The notes under the pieces: model-generated
What the model saw: only the letters and a program-made list of their open reading frames with translations
Told to the model about the DNA's origin: nothing
Databases searched by the model: none
Shown: piece after piece, positions 1 through 10,474 of the stretch
Numbering within the stretch: the stretch's first letter is position 1
Layout: every line of letters starts with the position of its first letter
Assembly: GCF_037893015.1 (NCBI RefSeq)
Contig: NC_133658.1
Coordinates: 144,203,982-144,267,981, forward strand
Origin: Macrotis lagotis
Taxonomy: Eukaryota; Chordata; Mammalia; Peramelemorphia; Peramelidae
Direction of reading: 5' to 3'
Length of the DNA: 64,000 nucleotides
Position numbers and translations under genes: made by a program

Positions 1-139
1 GGCCCCTTTTTCATTTTTGGTAAGACAGAATGATCAATACAGGATGGGCAGATATGGAAGGGTTATGATTAGTCTTGCTGATCTTATTACCTCATCTTCC
101 ATCCCATCTTCCAAATTTCTCCCTTCTAAACATTACTTT

Positions 140-345
140 CTTTTTTACCTTCCCATCTCTAGGTTCTCAGCCTCTTCATTATCCTTGAATTCAACTTAAC
201 CAAGTCACTCTCTGAAGTTACCAATGATCTTTTAATTGACAGACCTGATAGTCTTTTTCTCATTTCTTCTTCCTTCTCCAGCCTTTGACACTGTTGATTA
301 CTCTTTGCTCCTTGATACCTATTCTTTCTTCTCTGGGTTGCCACA
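140..345 (+). mobile_element. L2/CR1-clade LINE fragment, reverse-transcriptase motif A region
   Basis: Translation gives VTNDLLIDR (from 217, frame 1) and then AFDTVDYSLLLD (from 281, frame 2). These match in order the conserved stretch of L2/CR1-clade reverse transcriptase around motif A, where AFDTVDH carries a catalytic aspartate. The two pieces lie in different frames, so there is a frameshift near 278, and the first methionine-initiated frame stops at 199. It is a dead remnant. Family placement comes from motif recognition only. Confidence 0.6.
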
Positions 346-787
346 AAACTCCTCATATCTGCACATTTTAAAAACTCAGAAATAGACTTAAATTTTGTTT
401 TAAAAACTTCCAAGTAAATAATTTTGGTGAGTTTTGAAATCACTCCTTTTTTTAAATTCATCTTCCAATTAGTTTCAAAAACAACTAATTGACATCAAAG
501 AAGATAGAAATTTATTAAATAAATCTCAACCAAAACCTTTGCATAATTTGTGAATAGGATTGGAAAAAAATGAGTATCATGTAAATACGTCAACAAAAGT
601 GCTTCTTCCACGTGTTCCTATGTATCTTGAAGTAATATTTCCTATATATAAGACATATTAAAACCAAGTATTGAAACAAACTAAACTTCAATTGGATCTT
701 TGAATCATTACTTTATAAGGTGTTAAGCCAAGATTTGAAAAAAATAATGAAGCTTATATAATTACATTGACCTCACTTAAAATAAGA
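346..787. other. No recognisable feature
   Basis: AT-rich sequence without a frame, RNA or repeat that I can name. Confidence 0.4.
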
Positions 788-1012
788 TCAGATAGGTGGT
801 GCAGTGTATAGAACACTGGGCTTGGAATAATTCATTTTCATGAAATCAGATCTGAGTTCACAGTAATTGTCTGACTCTGGGAAAGTCACTTAACCCTGTT
901 TGACTCAGTTTCCTCATCTTTAAAATGAACTAGAGAAGGAAATGACAAAACACTTCAGTATCTTTGACAAGATACTGAATCAGATCACAAAGAGTTTGAT
1001 ATATTTGAACAA
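788..1012 (+). mobile_element. MAR1-like SINE
   Basis: A degraded tRNA-like head (aggtggtgcagtgtatagaa) is followed by the shared SINE core (gtcacttaaccctgtttgac, tcagtttcctcatc) and then the MAR1-type body 'gagaaggaaatgacaaaacacttcagtatctttg'-like segment at 935-965. The B-box region is disturbed by an insertion around 825-845. Confidence 0.65.
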
Positions 1013-1219
1013 AAACATTTAAAATACTGATTAATGATATTTTAATGAGAACAAAGAAGGCTTTAGTATCATTAAAGAGATATTTTTAAATGATTTAATT
1101 TGCCTCAATCTTTTAAAATTATAAATACATATATTTTATAATATATATTATAATTATTAGTGTAGTAGCACATTTATATAATTTATAATAAGTAAATATA
1201 TCTGTTGGGAGTGAGTGTT

Positions 1220-1269
1220 CTCTCACTTTATTTTAACTAATATATATGTATGTATATATACATACATAT

Positions 1270-1318
<49 letters not shown>
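1220..1318. repeat. (TA)n / (TATG)n microsatellite
   Basis: Alternating TA runs mixed with tatg and cata units, ending in a pure TA run of about 35 bases. Confidence 0.95.
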
Positions 1319-1320
<2 letters not shown>

Positions 1321-1904
1321 ATCAGAAATGTTTGGAGACAACGATCTAAAAAAAGTATAGAATGAGTAAAGGTTAACCTTAAGGTCCTCTTATTAAAAGT
1401 TTTGAATGTCAGATGAAGTGGTTTGGACTTTTTTTGGGTATACAGCTGAGAGTCACTGAAGATTTTTCAGTGAGGAAGTGATAGACTCTGACATTTGTAT
1501 GCAGAATGAATGAGAGGATCATAGCATCTCAAAGTTGGAAAAAATTCAGACTCAGAGACCCTAGTCCAAGTTGTAGTCAACAGAATAAGAGTCCCTTCTA
1601 CAGAACAGTAGACAAATCATATAGCCTTTGCTTGGAGACCATCAATGATGGGAAGCTCATTACCTTGAGCCAGCTTATTACACCTTTGTATAACTAAATT
1701 TTTGGAAAATTTTTCTTGTCAAAAAAGCAAAATTTATTTTTGAGACTTTATGACCACTCTAATTATTGACTTCTGGAGCCATGCAGAACAAATCTAATCT
1801 CTTTCATGCGTAGCCCTTCAAATACTTGAAGGCAATTATTGTGACTTCTCTCAGATCAAATATCCCTAGTTGTTTCAATATTTTCTGCTGTGAATCAGTC
1901 TTCA

Positions 1905-2221
1905 ATCCTCTTCTCACTTTGGTCATTCTCTTTTGGATGAGCTATTGTCAATGACCTTCCCATAATGTGGCATCTAGAATGGAACTCAATATTTAATCTG
2001 TGGCTTGGCTTGGACAGCATAGAGCATACCCACCTCCTCCTCCTTTCTGGAATCTATATGTCTCTAATAAGAAATATTATTAATTAGTATTTATTAGTAA
2101 AATTAGTAAAAATTAGTAAATTTAGTAAATTAGTGAAATTAGTAAATTAATTAATTTAATGTAATAAAGAAAGAACAAATGTTATTATTAATTAGAATTT
2201 GTTCTTTCTTTACTACATCTT
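1905..2221 (+). repeat. Left arm of 317-bp inverted duplication
   Basis: Its reverse complement occurs at 4514-4830. Comparing all 317 positions by eye I see one difference: position 1914 is t where the other arm reads c. Outside the arms similarity ends abruptly on both sides. The arm is embedded in a continuous CR1/L3 element and contains a short hairpin at 2161-2216. Confidence 0.95.
2161..2216. repeat. 20-bp hairpin inside inverted-duplication arm
   Basis: gtaataaagaaagaacaaat at 2161-2180 pairs with atttgttctttctttactac at 2197-2216, with one mismatch and a 16-base AT-rich loop. The same hairpin exists in the other arm at 4519-4574. Confidence 0.85.
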
Positions 2222-2589
2222 AGTATTGATTCAGATGAAACTTGTGATCTATTAACACCCCAGATCTCTTTCTTGAAAATTGTTCTCTGGTTTTGAATCT
2301 TTCACTCTGAATTAGGGAGCTTGATTTTTGAGCTCAATTGCAAAACTTTGCATTTATTCCCATTATATTTAACTTCCTTAGATTCAACCCATAGTTTTAG
2401 CCAGTCATTACCTCTTTGAATCCTGATTATAATGCACTGAATTTGCTTTACTTACCTCTCTAATTTATGCCATCTGCCAATTTTACACACAGGCCTTCAC
2501 CCAAATTATTTAGAAAATGTTAAAGAGATGATGAGGGTGTGAATTATAAACCAAATGAGTAGCCATATTATTTGCTGGACCACCTCTAT

Positions 2590-2885
2590 GTTTCTTCTGC
2601 TGTTTTGAAAGCCTTCCTTTTCTTCAAGGTTTCAGGGCAACTTTAGCAAAAAAAGTCTTTCCTCCAATGTCCTCAGCTAGAAATGATGCCTCCCTCCTCA
2701 GATCTCTCCAGGTGACCTCACATTTGCTTAATCATATTCTAAGTTAAGTCATGGCTCATTCCATCTGCTAGACTGTCAACTCTTCAAGAGCAGAGACTGT
2801 CTGACTCTACTCTCTATCTCCAGAACTGAGTCAGAGCCTTGCATGTACCAGGTACTCAATAAATTTACACTCAATTGAACTGCCA
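2590..2885 (+). mobile_element. L2 3' end
   Basis: Shows the L2 3' landmarks in order: gaaagccttccttttcttca, then 'tagactgtcaactcttcaag', 'agcagagactgtctgactc' and finally 'gtaccaggtactcaataaat'. Strongly eroded. Confidence 0.75.
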
Positions 2886-3039
2886 TGAAATTACCTTTCT
2901 AATTATGATTCACTTAGTATAAAATTACAACTAGTCTGCATTTTCTGAGAACACTCCAGCTAAGCAAATAGGAGAAGTGTGTTGTAATTTAAAATCAATT
3001 TCAGATAATCCATCAAGTCTTGACTTTGGTTGAGTTTAC

Positions 3040-3480
3040 AGAATTGTAATAACACCAAAATAAGATGCTTTTCAAAACATTTCCATAGATATATTATCTT
3101 ATTTTATCTTCACAACATCCCTATAGAAATTATTCCTATTTTTACCAATAGAAAACCAAGTCCCAGAGAAGTTAAATTGTTATGCCCAAGATTATTATTT
3201 TGTCTGTGTACTAGAAAGTGATCCTGTGGTTTCCCAATTATGTATTGACTATAATTACTAATATTAATGTTCACTATTAGTATTACTAATAACTGTTATT
3301 CATACTAATAATGTTTATTAGTACTATGAATAATATATATTAGTAGTACTAATAATAGATAATATTATCATTAGTAGTAGTAATACTAAAAATGATAGCT
3401 AGCAGTTATGCAGAACTCTAAGATTTGCAAAGTGTTTAAAATATAAGATATTTCCAAAGTCAGTGCATTTTAATATTTAG
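3040..3480 (-). mobile_element. Ther1/MIR remnants flanking a TA-rich low-complexity tract
   Basis: 3040-3195 carries an antisense MIR core (atctcacaa-type tail, then ccaagtcccagagaagttaa). 3395-3450 carries another antisense 3' part (gatagctagcagttatgc, tttgcaaagtg). Between them 3240-3390 is a run of taat/tagt units with small inverted repeats, for example ttattcata near 3295 against tatgaataa near 3325. Confidence 0.5.
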
Positions 3481-3499
3481 TAGCTTAAATAATTTTACA

Positions 3500-3682
3500 A
3501 ATATCTCATTTGATTTGATTTGGAATCTAAGGACAAATTCTGGCTCAACTCCCAATCACCTGAGTGACCTTCACTTTATTTCTCTGGACCTGGGGGTCAT
3601 TAATTGTAAAATAATGGGATTAGACCAGATGATCACAAAGATCTTGCTAGTTCTGGGACTCCTCTTTTGTACTCTCTGATTT
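3500..3682 (+). mobile_element. MIR3-like SINE fragment
   Basis: Contains 'gagtgaccttcactttattt', 'gtaaaataatgggattagac' and a 'gatcttgctagttctgggac' tail like the MIR3/CR1-tailed SINE end. Confidence 0.5.
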
Positions 3683-3895
3683 CCCAGCTCTATGTCAAAG
3701 GGTACACAAGTGAAAGAGTCCACATGAATTTGGTACTGATGATAGTGACTTCTTCCTCTCCTACCAAAGCAGGGATTTCAATACAGACTGTCTTAATTCC
3801 AGAGGTGGCAGGCCACTAAACAGTTTACAGGAACTAGCAGACCATAATCACATCTTCTCCCTTAACTGGAAGAGTACAAAAATGTCTATTTTCTT

Positions 3896-4042
3896 TTTCG
3901 GTTTTTGCAAGACAAATGGAGTTAAGTGGCTTGTCTAAGGCCACAATCTAGGTAATTATTAAGTATCTGAGGCTGTAGTTGAACTCAGGTACTCCTGACT
4001 CCAGGGTTGGTGCTCTATCCACTGCATCACCTAGCAGTCCCT
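3896..4042 (-). mobile_element. tRNA-derived SINE (WSINE1-like) with 18-bp TSD
   Basis: Read on the minus strand: tRNA-like head with A box, B-box area gagttcaact, 'acttaataattacctag', 'gccacttaactcc' and a short T/A tail. Flanked by identical copies of aaaaatgtctattttctt at 3878-3895 and 4043-4060, a perfect target-site duplication. Confidence 0.92.
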
Positions 4043-4169
4043 AAAAATGTCTATTTTCTTATGAAGCCACCAAGCAAGCAGGGCAAGGACTTTACATAGC
4101 CTAAAGTAGCATCCAATTCCTAAACTGTGGGTTTGTGCACTAAAAAGGGCTATAAGTTTTAATTAGGAC

Positions 4170-4412
4170 TCTTTAAAAAAAGCTAAGTGGAACATAGGAT
4201 AGTGTTCATCTTCCTGAGTTCAAATCTGAGTTCAGACACTTATTAACTGAGGGATTGTGGGCAAGTCCCTTACCCCTGTTTGCCTCAGTTTCTTCATCTG
4301 TAAAATAAGCTGGAGAAGGAAATGGTAAATCATTCCTGTGATTTTGCCATGAAAACCCCAAATGGGGTCACAAGGAATCAGACATGACTGAATCAACTAA
4401 ACAACAATGATC
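4170..4412 (+). mobile_element. MAR1-like SINE
   Basis: Has the full MAR1-type order: degraded head, tcaaatctgagttcagacac, cctcagtttcttcatctgta, gagaaggaaatggtaaatca, 'aaaaccccaaatggggtcac', gacatgactgaatcaact, then an aacaacaa tail. Confidence 0.85.
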
Positions 4413-4513
4413 AGAAACACCCAAGATGAAGATGAGCTCCAAAGCAATGATAGATCATATCAGTTTATCTTTTTCTGAACAATTTTATACTATCACTTTT
4501 TTCTTTAGCCCAC

Positions 4514-4830
4514 AAGATGTAGTAAAGAAAGAACAAATTCTAATTAATAATAACATTTGTTCTTTCTTTATTACATTAAATTAATTAATTTACTAATTTC
4601 ACTAATTTACTAAATTTACTAATTTTTACTAATTTTACTAATAAATACTAATTAATAATATTTCTTATTAGAGACATATAGATTCCAGAAAGGAGGAGGA
4701 GGTGGGTATGCTCTATGCTGTCCAAGCCAAGCCACAGATTAAATATTGAGTTCCATTCTAGATGCCACATTATGGGAAGGTCATTGACAATAGCTCATCC
4801 AAAAGAGAATGACCAAAGTGGGAAGAGGAT
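4514..4830 (-). repeat. Right arm of 317-bp inverted duplication
   Basis: Reverse complement of 1905-2221 at 316 of 317 positions. Unlike the left arm it is not continued by CR1/L3 sequence on either side, so it looks like the copied, inserted arm. The spacer between arms is 2,292 bp. No clear target-site duplication or A-tail is visible; a weak tttttctt similarity exists at 4498-4505 and 4832-4839. Confidence 0.95.
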
Positions 4831-5690
4831 ATTTTTCTTCCTTCTTTGGACCTCACTCCTAATCTCTACCTTTAAAGAATAAAAATTTTAAATTCCAAGA
4901 TCTCAAAAGGAAGTGAATAATGAAGTGGATGTATGAAGTCTACTATTTACATTTGAGGTTCCCAAGTGTTTGGAACTCTGACATAGATAGGTCAGAGGAT
5001 TTGGAGATGGTAACATCCTTAGACATCATCATTATCATCTTCATCATAGAGCTGAGAGGAGCCTTCATCTGGTTTAACTCATTTAAATAGGAGGGAAATG
5101 AAATATCTTATCAAGGTCCTACCATTATGAGGTAGTACGTCAATATTCAAATTCAGGTTCTCTGATACCAGATCTAGGGTTCTTTTAACTAAACTATATG
5201 AAGGGTCAACCAAAGTCACATAAACACCTTTAGTCAACCACATGCCATTAATCCAACAACAGAAAATGGGACAAGATCAATAATTATGGAGATCCCCCTC
5301 TCAAAGAACAAATCAAAGAACTCAAAGAACAAATCCATACAAGCTTCTAGAACCTCCGTTTGAAAGGAAGAGAAGTACATTAGTGGCCCCAAAGATCAAT
5401 CTCCCCAAACCTCTAATACTCAAAACACATAACTCATGCCTGAGACTAGAATTCTTTGAGAATAAACCTCTGGAAGTAAAAAAAATACAAACTGAAGTCA
5501 TTTAGGCAAGAAAGGTCTGAAATGTTATCTCTTATAACAAAGCTTAGAAATTGGTGAGGCTATTAACTAATAAAGTATACCCCTCATTTTGAAAAAAAAA
5601 ACCATACATACACATTCACATGTAGGTGTAGAGCTTCACTTCTCAATTTCCAACACATGCTTCTGTTTCAGTCAAATTTGTTTTTGCAAG
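4831..5690. other. Mostly unclassified; weak MIR3-like antisense piece
   Basis: 5055-5210 has an antisense MIR-type pattern (ctcatttaaataggagg, gaaatgaaatatcttatcaa, ttcaaattcaggttctctga). The rest is unrecognised. Confidence 0.35.
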
Positions 5691-7740
5691 AAGTAGCAAT
5701 TCCCCCCCCCCTTCCAGGCTTGATCCCATCCATCTTTATATGCCCCCCCATCCACTCCCTTGCCTCTAACCTCCTCATTGCATCTCTTTTTTCCCAGACC
5801 CTCCGGACCCTTCCTTCCTTTTTTTTTTTTTTTTGATCCTTCCTTCAACCCCTGAGCAAATACTCACCCTCCAGGACCACATTGGGCCAGGCATTCCAGT
5901 TCTTAAAAGTCCAGAAAGCCTCCCTCCACTGGGGTTTCCTGCTTGAACAGTGTGGGGGTAGATGACACACTGCTACTGCCTTTCCTTAAGACATCTGAAC
6001 CCAGAAAGGGCCCCAAGCCCCTGGGTCCATTAGGTCTTATCAGAAGTAGAGAATGTTCTCTATCAGGTCTCACCGGCTGCCTAGTGGCAGAAGGAGAAAG
6101 GGGAGGTTCCTGCATGGAGGCTGCAGATTACATAAAACACTCCCTTTCTCCCACCACCCTCCTTCCATCCCAGCATTGAGGCAATTTCTTTTTGGAAATA
6201 CAACAGACCCACTCACTCACCATTTTTCTTCCAGCATAACTCCTTGCCAAAGTATTCCAAAAGAGAAATAATGGGCGAATCACTGAAAAAGAGATCTTTC
6301 CCTTAAACCTTTCCAGTAGAATCTAGCACTAAAGACTACCAATGGGAAAACTTCCCACTGAGTAGAGAATGCCATGCCACAATGGAGGTCTCCCTCTCTA
6401 TGCTCCCAAATAGCTGGGCTGAAAGTTGGGGAGTCCTTCAGAGGCAGGATGCCTGGGGGTATCCTCTGAGACAAAATCCCAAATAACATTGGCTTTTCTC
6501 TCATGGCCAAAAGACTTTCCCCCAGAGTAGCTACCGTCCTCCGTTTCACCAGCCCAAGGGCCACATGACAGGCTTATGTCTCCCTCTATTTTTAAATTGC
6601 CTTCACTGGGGGCCCGTGTGTTCCCTAATTACTGACTTGCAGTGATTCTGGGCACAATCTTAATGACACTGGGACCAAAAATAACAACATTCCTGGGAAC
6701 CAGAGGTGAGTCACCACCAAACAACAGCTCGGAGGAAAGATGGGCCAAAGCAAGAGCTACAAAACTATTCTATATGACTGCCAGAAAAGTCATTGATGCT
6801 TCAACCAATCTCCTCAAAAAAAAGAGTTTAGTTCTACAAGATTGTCACCCTAAGACTATCCTTCTGTCATGACTTGGTTTTCTGAGCCACAACTTATAGT
6901 TTTAGAAGTGGTTTCATTTACAATAGCTGAAGCCATGTGGAGTGGAATGAATTTGCACAATGATGTTTTATATAGTGAGTACACCATGCCCTGGAATGGC
7001 AGGGGCCATTGGGTAAAGAAACCTAAGAATCCTGAAATTAATGAATGTAAACTCAGATGAGAAATATTTGATAGTGTCTTGCAACAGTGATAGTTATCCT
7101 TACCCTGAGAGTTACTATTACTGTACTTATAATCTATGAAATTACAATTATTTATAAAGACATACTTTTAAACCTTTGCATTTCTGTTTGATTATGTCCT
7201 GATCTGAATTGACTTGAACAATAATAATCATGGCAGGACTGGTTCTCAATCTCCCTCACCTGACACTTTCCTTCCCCCTCTTTTCCTGCTCTTCCAGGTT
7301 CCCTGGTGTGGCTGCCATCTGTCTCTTCCACTTTTCTACAGATCCAAATTGGACCTTGCTGTGAGGTCACAGCTGCCACAGAGAAAAAAAAATGACTCTC
7401 TGTGGTCCCAGCCTATGGGCTGCCACCACTTTCCATAGCATCTGTATTGGCAGGAGTCAGCAGAGGCTGGGGATCATAGCAGAGCAGGACCAGAGCATCT
7501 GACCATAACCATGGGAAGCATGAAATAGGGAGGGCAAAGCAAATTTCAAAGCACATTTTGGGAAAAAATCATTAATAAACAGAAATTAAATCCTTAGCAG
7601 ATGTAATTTGAAGCATAGCACATAGGAAAAGAAACGACCTTTGGTGGGAGGGGGGATGTAGAGAATAAATGTAAGCAGGAATGTATTCACTTTGATTCTA
7701 AATCTTTGTATTGTGAGAAAAAAAAATATCTTTCTTAGTA
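5691..7740. other. Unclassified, slightly GC-richer block
   Basis: 5850-6640 is visibly richer in G+C than its surroundings and matches no repeat I know. Donor-like sites exist: GTGAGT on the minus strand at 5867-5862 and on the plus strand at 6706-6711. The minus-strand frame approaching the first has a stop near 5903, and the plus-strand frame near the second shows no recognisable protein. I do not call a gene. Confidence 0.35.
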
Positions 7741-7744
7741 TAAA

Positions 7745-8065
7745 ATTCAGAGAATCAAAGAACTTCAACGTTAGAAGCAACCTTAAAGGTCATTTAATTC
7801 AACCTGTAGAGAAATCTCATTTATGACACCCCAAGTGATCATTCAACTTATGTTGAAAAACCCCTCAGAGACCGAAAACTCTCATTACACCTCCATAAGC
7901 AGTCTCTACTATTTTATTTTGGGGAAACTACAATAGGAAATCATTCCTTAAAATGGCCCCAAATCTTCCAGAGTATAACCTGCCTTCCACATGATACCTT
8001 TACAAATTTGAAACCACCAGTCATGCCTATAAATGATGAATAGGCCAAGTTTTAACAGAAAGATT
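7745..8065 (-). mobile_element. CR1/L3-type LINE 3' end
   Basis: Starts on the plus strand with the CR1 3' end in reverse (agagaatcaaagaacttcaa, ccttaaaggtcatttaattc) and continues with landmarks such as 'actacaataggaaatcattc' and acctttacaaatttgaaacc. Confidence 0.7.
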
Positions 8066-8122
8066 CTGTCCTATATCCAAGAAATGGTATGAAAGTCAAG
8101 ACACACATGCTCTATAAAGTAA

Positions 8123-8404
8123 CAGTGAGAGTAGTGGCATACACCTAAAATCTCTAATACTGAGGGAGCTTTGGGCTGGTGAATTGCTCGATCTTGGCAC
8201 TTCTGGGTTGCCATAAAGCTAAAAGTGATAGGTTATCCTCACCAAGTCTGGCACCATTAGTGTAAATCACTAGGAATAAGGGATTCCCAGGCTATCTAAG
8301 TAGAGGTGAACTGGCTCAGTTTGAAATCAAAGTTAGTCAAAAACCCAAGAAATGGGATTGAATCATAAGAAGTCACTGCACTTCCAGCATGAATGAGAGA
8401 GATG
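8123..8404 (+). pseudogene. RN7SL: 7SL (SRP) RNA retropseudogene
   Basis: Aligns end to end with mammalian 7SL RNA as I remember it. gtggcatacacctaaaatct corresponds to the Alu-domain start gtggcgcgtgcctgtagtc. accaagtctggcaccatta corresponds to actaagttcggcatcaatat. aggtgaactggctcagtttg corresponds to the S-domain gggtgaaccggcccaggtcg. gtcactgcacttccagcat corresponds to the 3' gccactgcactccagcctg. Divergence is substantial and the promoter context is absent, so it is a retroposed dead copy. Its A-rich end runs directly into the purine tract downstream. Confidence 0.75.
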
Positions 8405-8690
8405 TAGAAGAAAACAAAGGAAAAAAGATAGAAGAAAAAGATGTTGAAAAAGAAGGGGGGGTGAGGAGGAGAAAAGAAGCAGGAAAAGGAGGAGAAAATT
8501 AAGAGGGAGGAAGAAGAAAGAAGGAAAAAGAAGAGGAAGAAGAAGGAGGAGGAGAAGGAAGAAGAGAAAAGAAGAAAGAGAAGAAAAGGAGGGGAAGAAG
8601 AAGATAAAGAAGATGAAGAAGGAAGAAGAAGAAGAAGAAGAAGAAGAAGAAGAAGAAGAAGAAGAAGAAGAAGAAGAAGAAAGAACCTTC
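8405..8690 (+). repeat. Polypurine tract ending in (GAA)n
   Basis: Almost pure A and G on the plus strand for about 285 bases, with a pure (GAA)n run at 8622-8684. It begins where the 7SL-like sequence ends, so it is plausibly the expanded A-tail of that retropseudogene. The Glu-run and Ser-run open frames here are artefacts. Confidence 0.9.
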
Positions 8691-8694
8691 GATA

Positions 8695-8835
8695 GGGGGC
8701 AGTTAGGCAGCACAGTGATTAGAGCATGGGTCCTGGAATCAGGAGGAGCTGAGTTCAAATGTGATCTCAGATACTTAATAATTGGGCAAGTCACTTAGCC
8801 CCATTGCCTTGCAAAAAAAACCCTAAACAGACAAA
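8695..8835 (+). mobile_element. tRNA-derived SINE (WSINE1-like)
   Basis: Sense copy: ggcagttaggcagcacagtg head, gagttcaaatgtgatct B box, acttaataattgggcaagtc, cccattgccttgcaaaaa end and an A-rich tail. Confidence 0.88.
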
Positions 8836-8892
8836 CAAAAAGAAATCACAGTGGGTAAAGAAAACTGTTAACAATGTAGAGGTGAACATCTT

Positions 8893-9047
8893 TTTTTTTT
8901 TTTAGGTTTTTGCAAGACAAATGGGGTTAAGTGGCTTGCCCAAGGCCACACAGCTAGGTAATTATTAAGTGTCTGAGACCAGATTTGAACCCAGGTACTC
9001 CTGATTCCAAGGCTGGTGCTCTATCCACTACGCCACCTAGCCGCCCC
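8893..9047 (-). mobile_element. tRNA-derived SINE (WSINE1-like) with TSD
   Basis: Antisense copy with poly-T (its A-tail), ggtttttgcaagacaaatgg, the ccaaggccacacagctaggt core, a gatttgaaccc B box and a cgccacctagccgcccc head. Flanked by tgaacatctt at 8883-8892 and tgaatatctt at 9048-9057. Confidence 0.92.
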
Positions 9048-9084
9048 TGAATATCTTGATATTCAAAAAAATCATTGAATTTGA

Positions 9085-9290
9085 ATCAAGTCAGAAGATA
9101 AGATTTAGTTTTTGGCTCTACTAGAACTTTTTAACTTTGTGACAATGACTAAAACTTTCAGTTTCCTCACTAAAAACTGGGGATAATAATATTTTTTTAT
9201 AATCAGGTTTATGGGATTGTTGTGGAAAAAACCATTTTGCAAACGTTCAAGTGCTTTATAAATGTGAACTACTCTTATGTTACCATTTCA
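9085..9290 (+). mobile_element. Ther1/MIR SINE
   Basis: Sense MIR landmarks: tttcagtttcctcactaaaa, ctggggataataatat, gggattgttgtgg and an L2-like tail, gtgctttataaatgtgaact. Confidence 0.75.
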
Positions 9291-9344
9291 GTTGCAAGAA
9301 ATCCAATTCATCCCTACCCCACAGTTTTCCCCAGGTGAGGAACA

Positions 9345-9480
9345 TGGTACCCTAAGAAGAGTCTTCTACTTGGAGTCCAAGGATCTGAATTCAGATCCCA
9401 TCTCTGATACTTACTGATTTTGTGACCATGGAGGAGTCACCTCCTCCCTCTTGGCTTCAGTGGCTTCCTCTGTATGTAGT
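9345..9480 (+). mobile_element. MIR-type SINE head
   Basis: Contains gagtccaaggatctgaattc, 'gatacttactgattttgtga' and 'gtggcttcctctgt', a degraded MIR 5' half. Confidence 0.45.
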
Positions 9481-10474
9481 AGTCTAAAGGAGCACATGCA
9501 GCTCTGCCATGTATCGTTTCCTACATAGAGGTTGAAGCCTAGCTTGCCCCTGTATGAACATGAGGATATGGAGTGGAGAGACCAGCTATTTCACTTCAAA
9601 GCAAGGGGGAATAAAATAAGTGAGGCTGCTTATTGAACTACTAAGAGCAACTTTTTGATTGCTGGGTTGGATGCACATACAAAAGGAAGCAACCAGACCA
9701 ATTATTCTCTCTTACTGGCTGCATTTGAAGCTTGGGCTTTCACTTAGCCCATTCTTCAACCCCACCCCCCTCCTCTCCCTTTCCCCTACAGTTAAAATGA
9801 GGAAATTGGAACTGAGGCTAAGGTCTCTTCCAGCTCCAACATGCTGTGATTCTATGAGCAAACACAATGTTTTGTTGTTCATGGTTCCCTGCACAGACAG
9901 AGTCCACATGAGGAGACCATCCAACATAAATGAGCCCTTGAAATAATTTCTGTTACTAACAACAGCAGTCTGGAGTAGTCAGCAGAGGGATCTAATCCAT
10001 GATGGAAAAGTTAAAGCTAATAAATCCATTAAAGAACAGGCCTCAGGCCTACCAACTCTCTCCTTGTGTGACATCCAGAGGCTAGCTTATCGGACATTCC
10101 CAGGCAGCGGTAAGCAGCTCTCGGGTCAGCTACCTTGAAAGGCAAGAGTGACCTCCAAAACTTAACCTTCTCTCTAGTCCATGTGGACCTGCCCTGATTT
10201 CAGATACAGATTCCAGTCAAGACCTTTCATCTGTTTTTATGGGCTGAGGAGAACTGCAGGGATATTAAACCCACTCCTAAATCTGGCCTGATCAAATTAT
10301 AGGATGGGGTGCAGGGAAGAGAGGGAAGCTCTAACTACCAAGATTTAAGGATCTTTTTTAATACTTCAAAAGATTTGTAGTCTATTGCTGCACACACACA
10401 TGTCTCCTTTCACAGTTAACATACTGAGAGAAGAACTTAGAAGGGTTATAAAGCATTTTCCTTGCAGCTAAAGG
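9481..10474. other. Mostly unclassified
   Basis: 9793-9858 resembles a MIR3-type tail (aaatgaggaaattggaactg, tcttccagctccaacatg, tgattctatgagc). The remainder shows no gene or repeat I can name. Confidence 0.35.

Larger units (their letters stand above)
1515..2480 (-). mobile_element. CR1/L3-type LINE 3' region
   Basis: On the plus strand it runs from an 'aggatcatagcatctcaaag' start, the reverse complement of the ATTCTATG-type CR1 3' end. It then passes the recognisable CR1 antisense landmarks: cccttcaaatacttgaag near 1817, gtcaatgaccttcccataatg near 1948, and later 'tgatctattaacaccccagat' and the 'tttgcatttattcccattat' block. The segment 2070-2215 is replaced or expanded by AT-rich sequence. 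The element is continuous across the left arm of the inverted duplication, so this is the donor copy. Confidence 0.7.

Noticed and set aside
1905..4830. Terminal inverted repeats of a large DNA transposon
   Set aside because: The left arm is interior CR1/L3 sequence, the spacer holds ordinary L2, MIR and SINE copies with no transposase, and no target duplication flanks the arms.
6280..6564. 94-codon minus-strand frame in the GC-richer block
   Set aside because: No known domain. Kept only as part of an unclassified region worth a transcript check.
8363..8798. Long Ser/Phe-rich minus frame and Glu-run plus frame
   Set aside because: Both are translations of the GAA/polypurine tract and of 7SL and SINE sequence; no gene signals.
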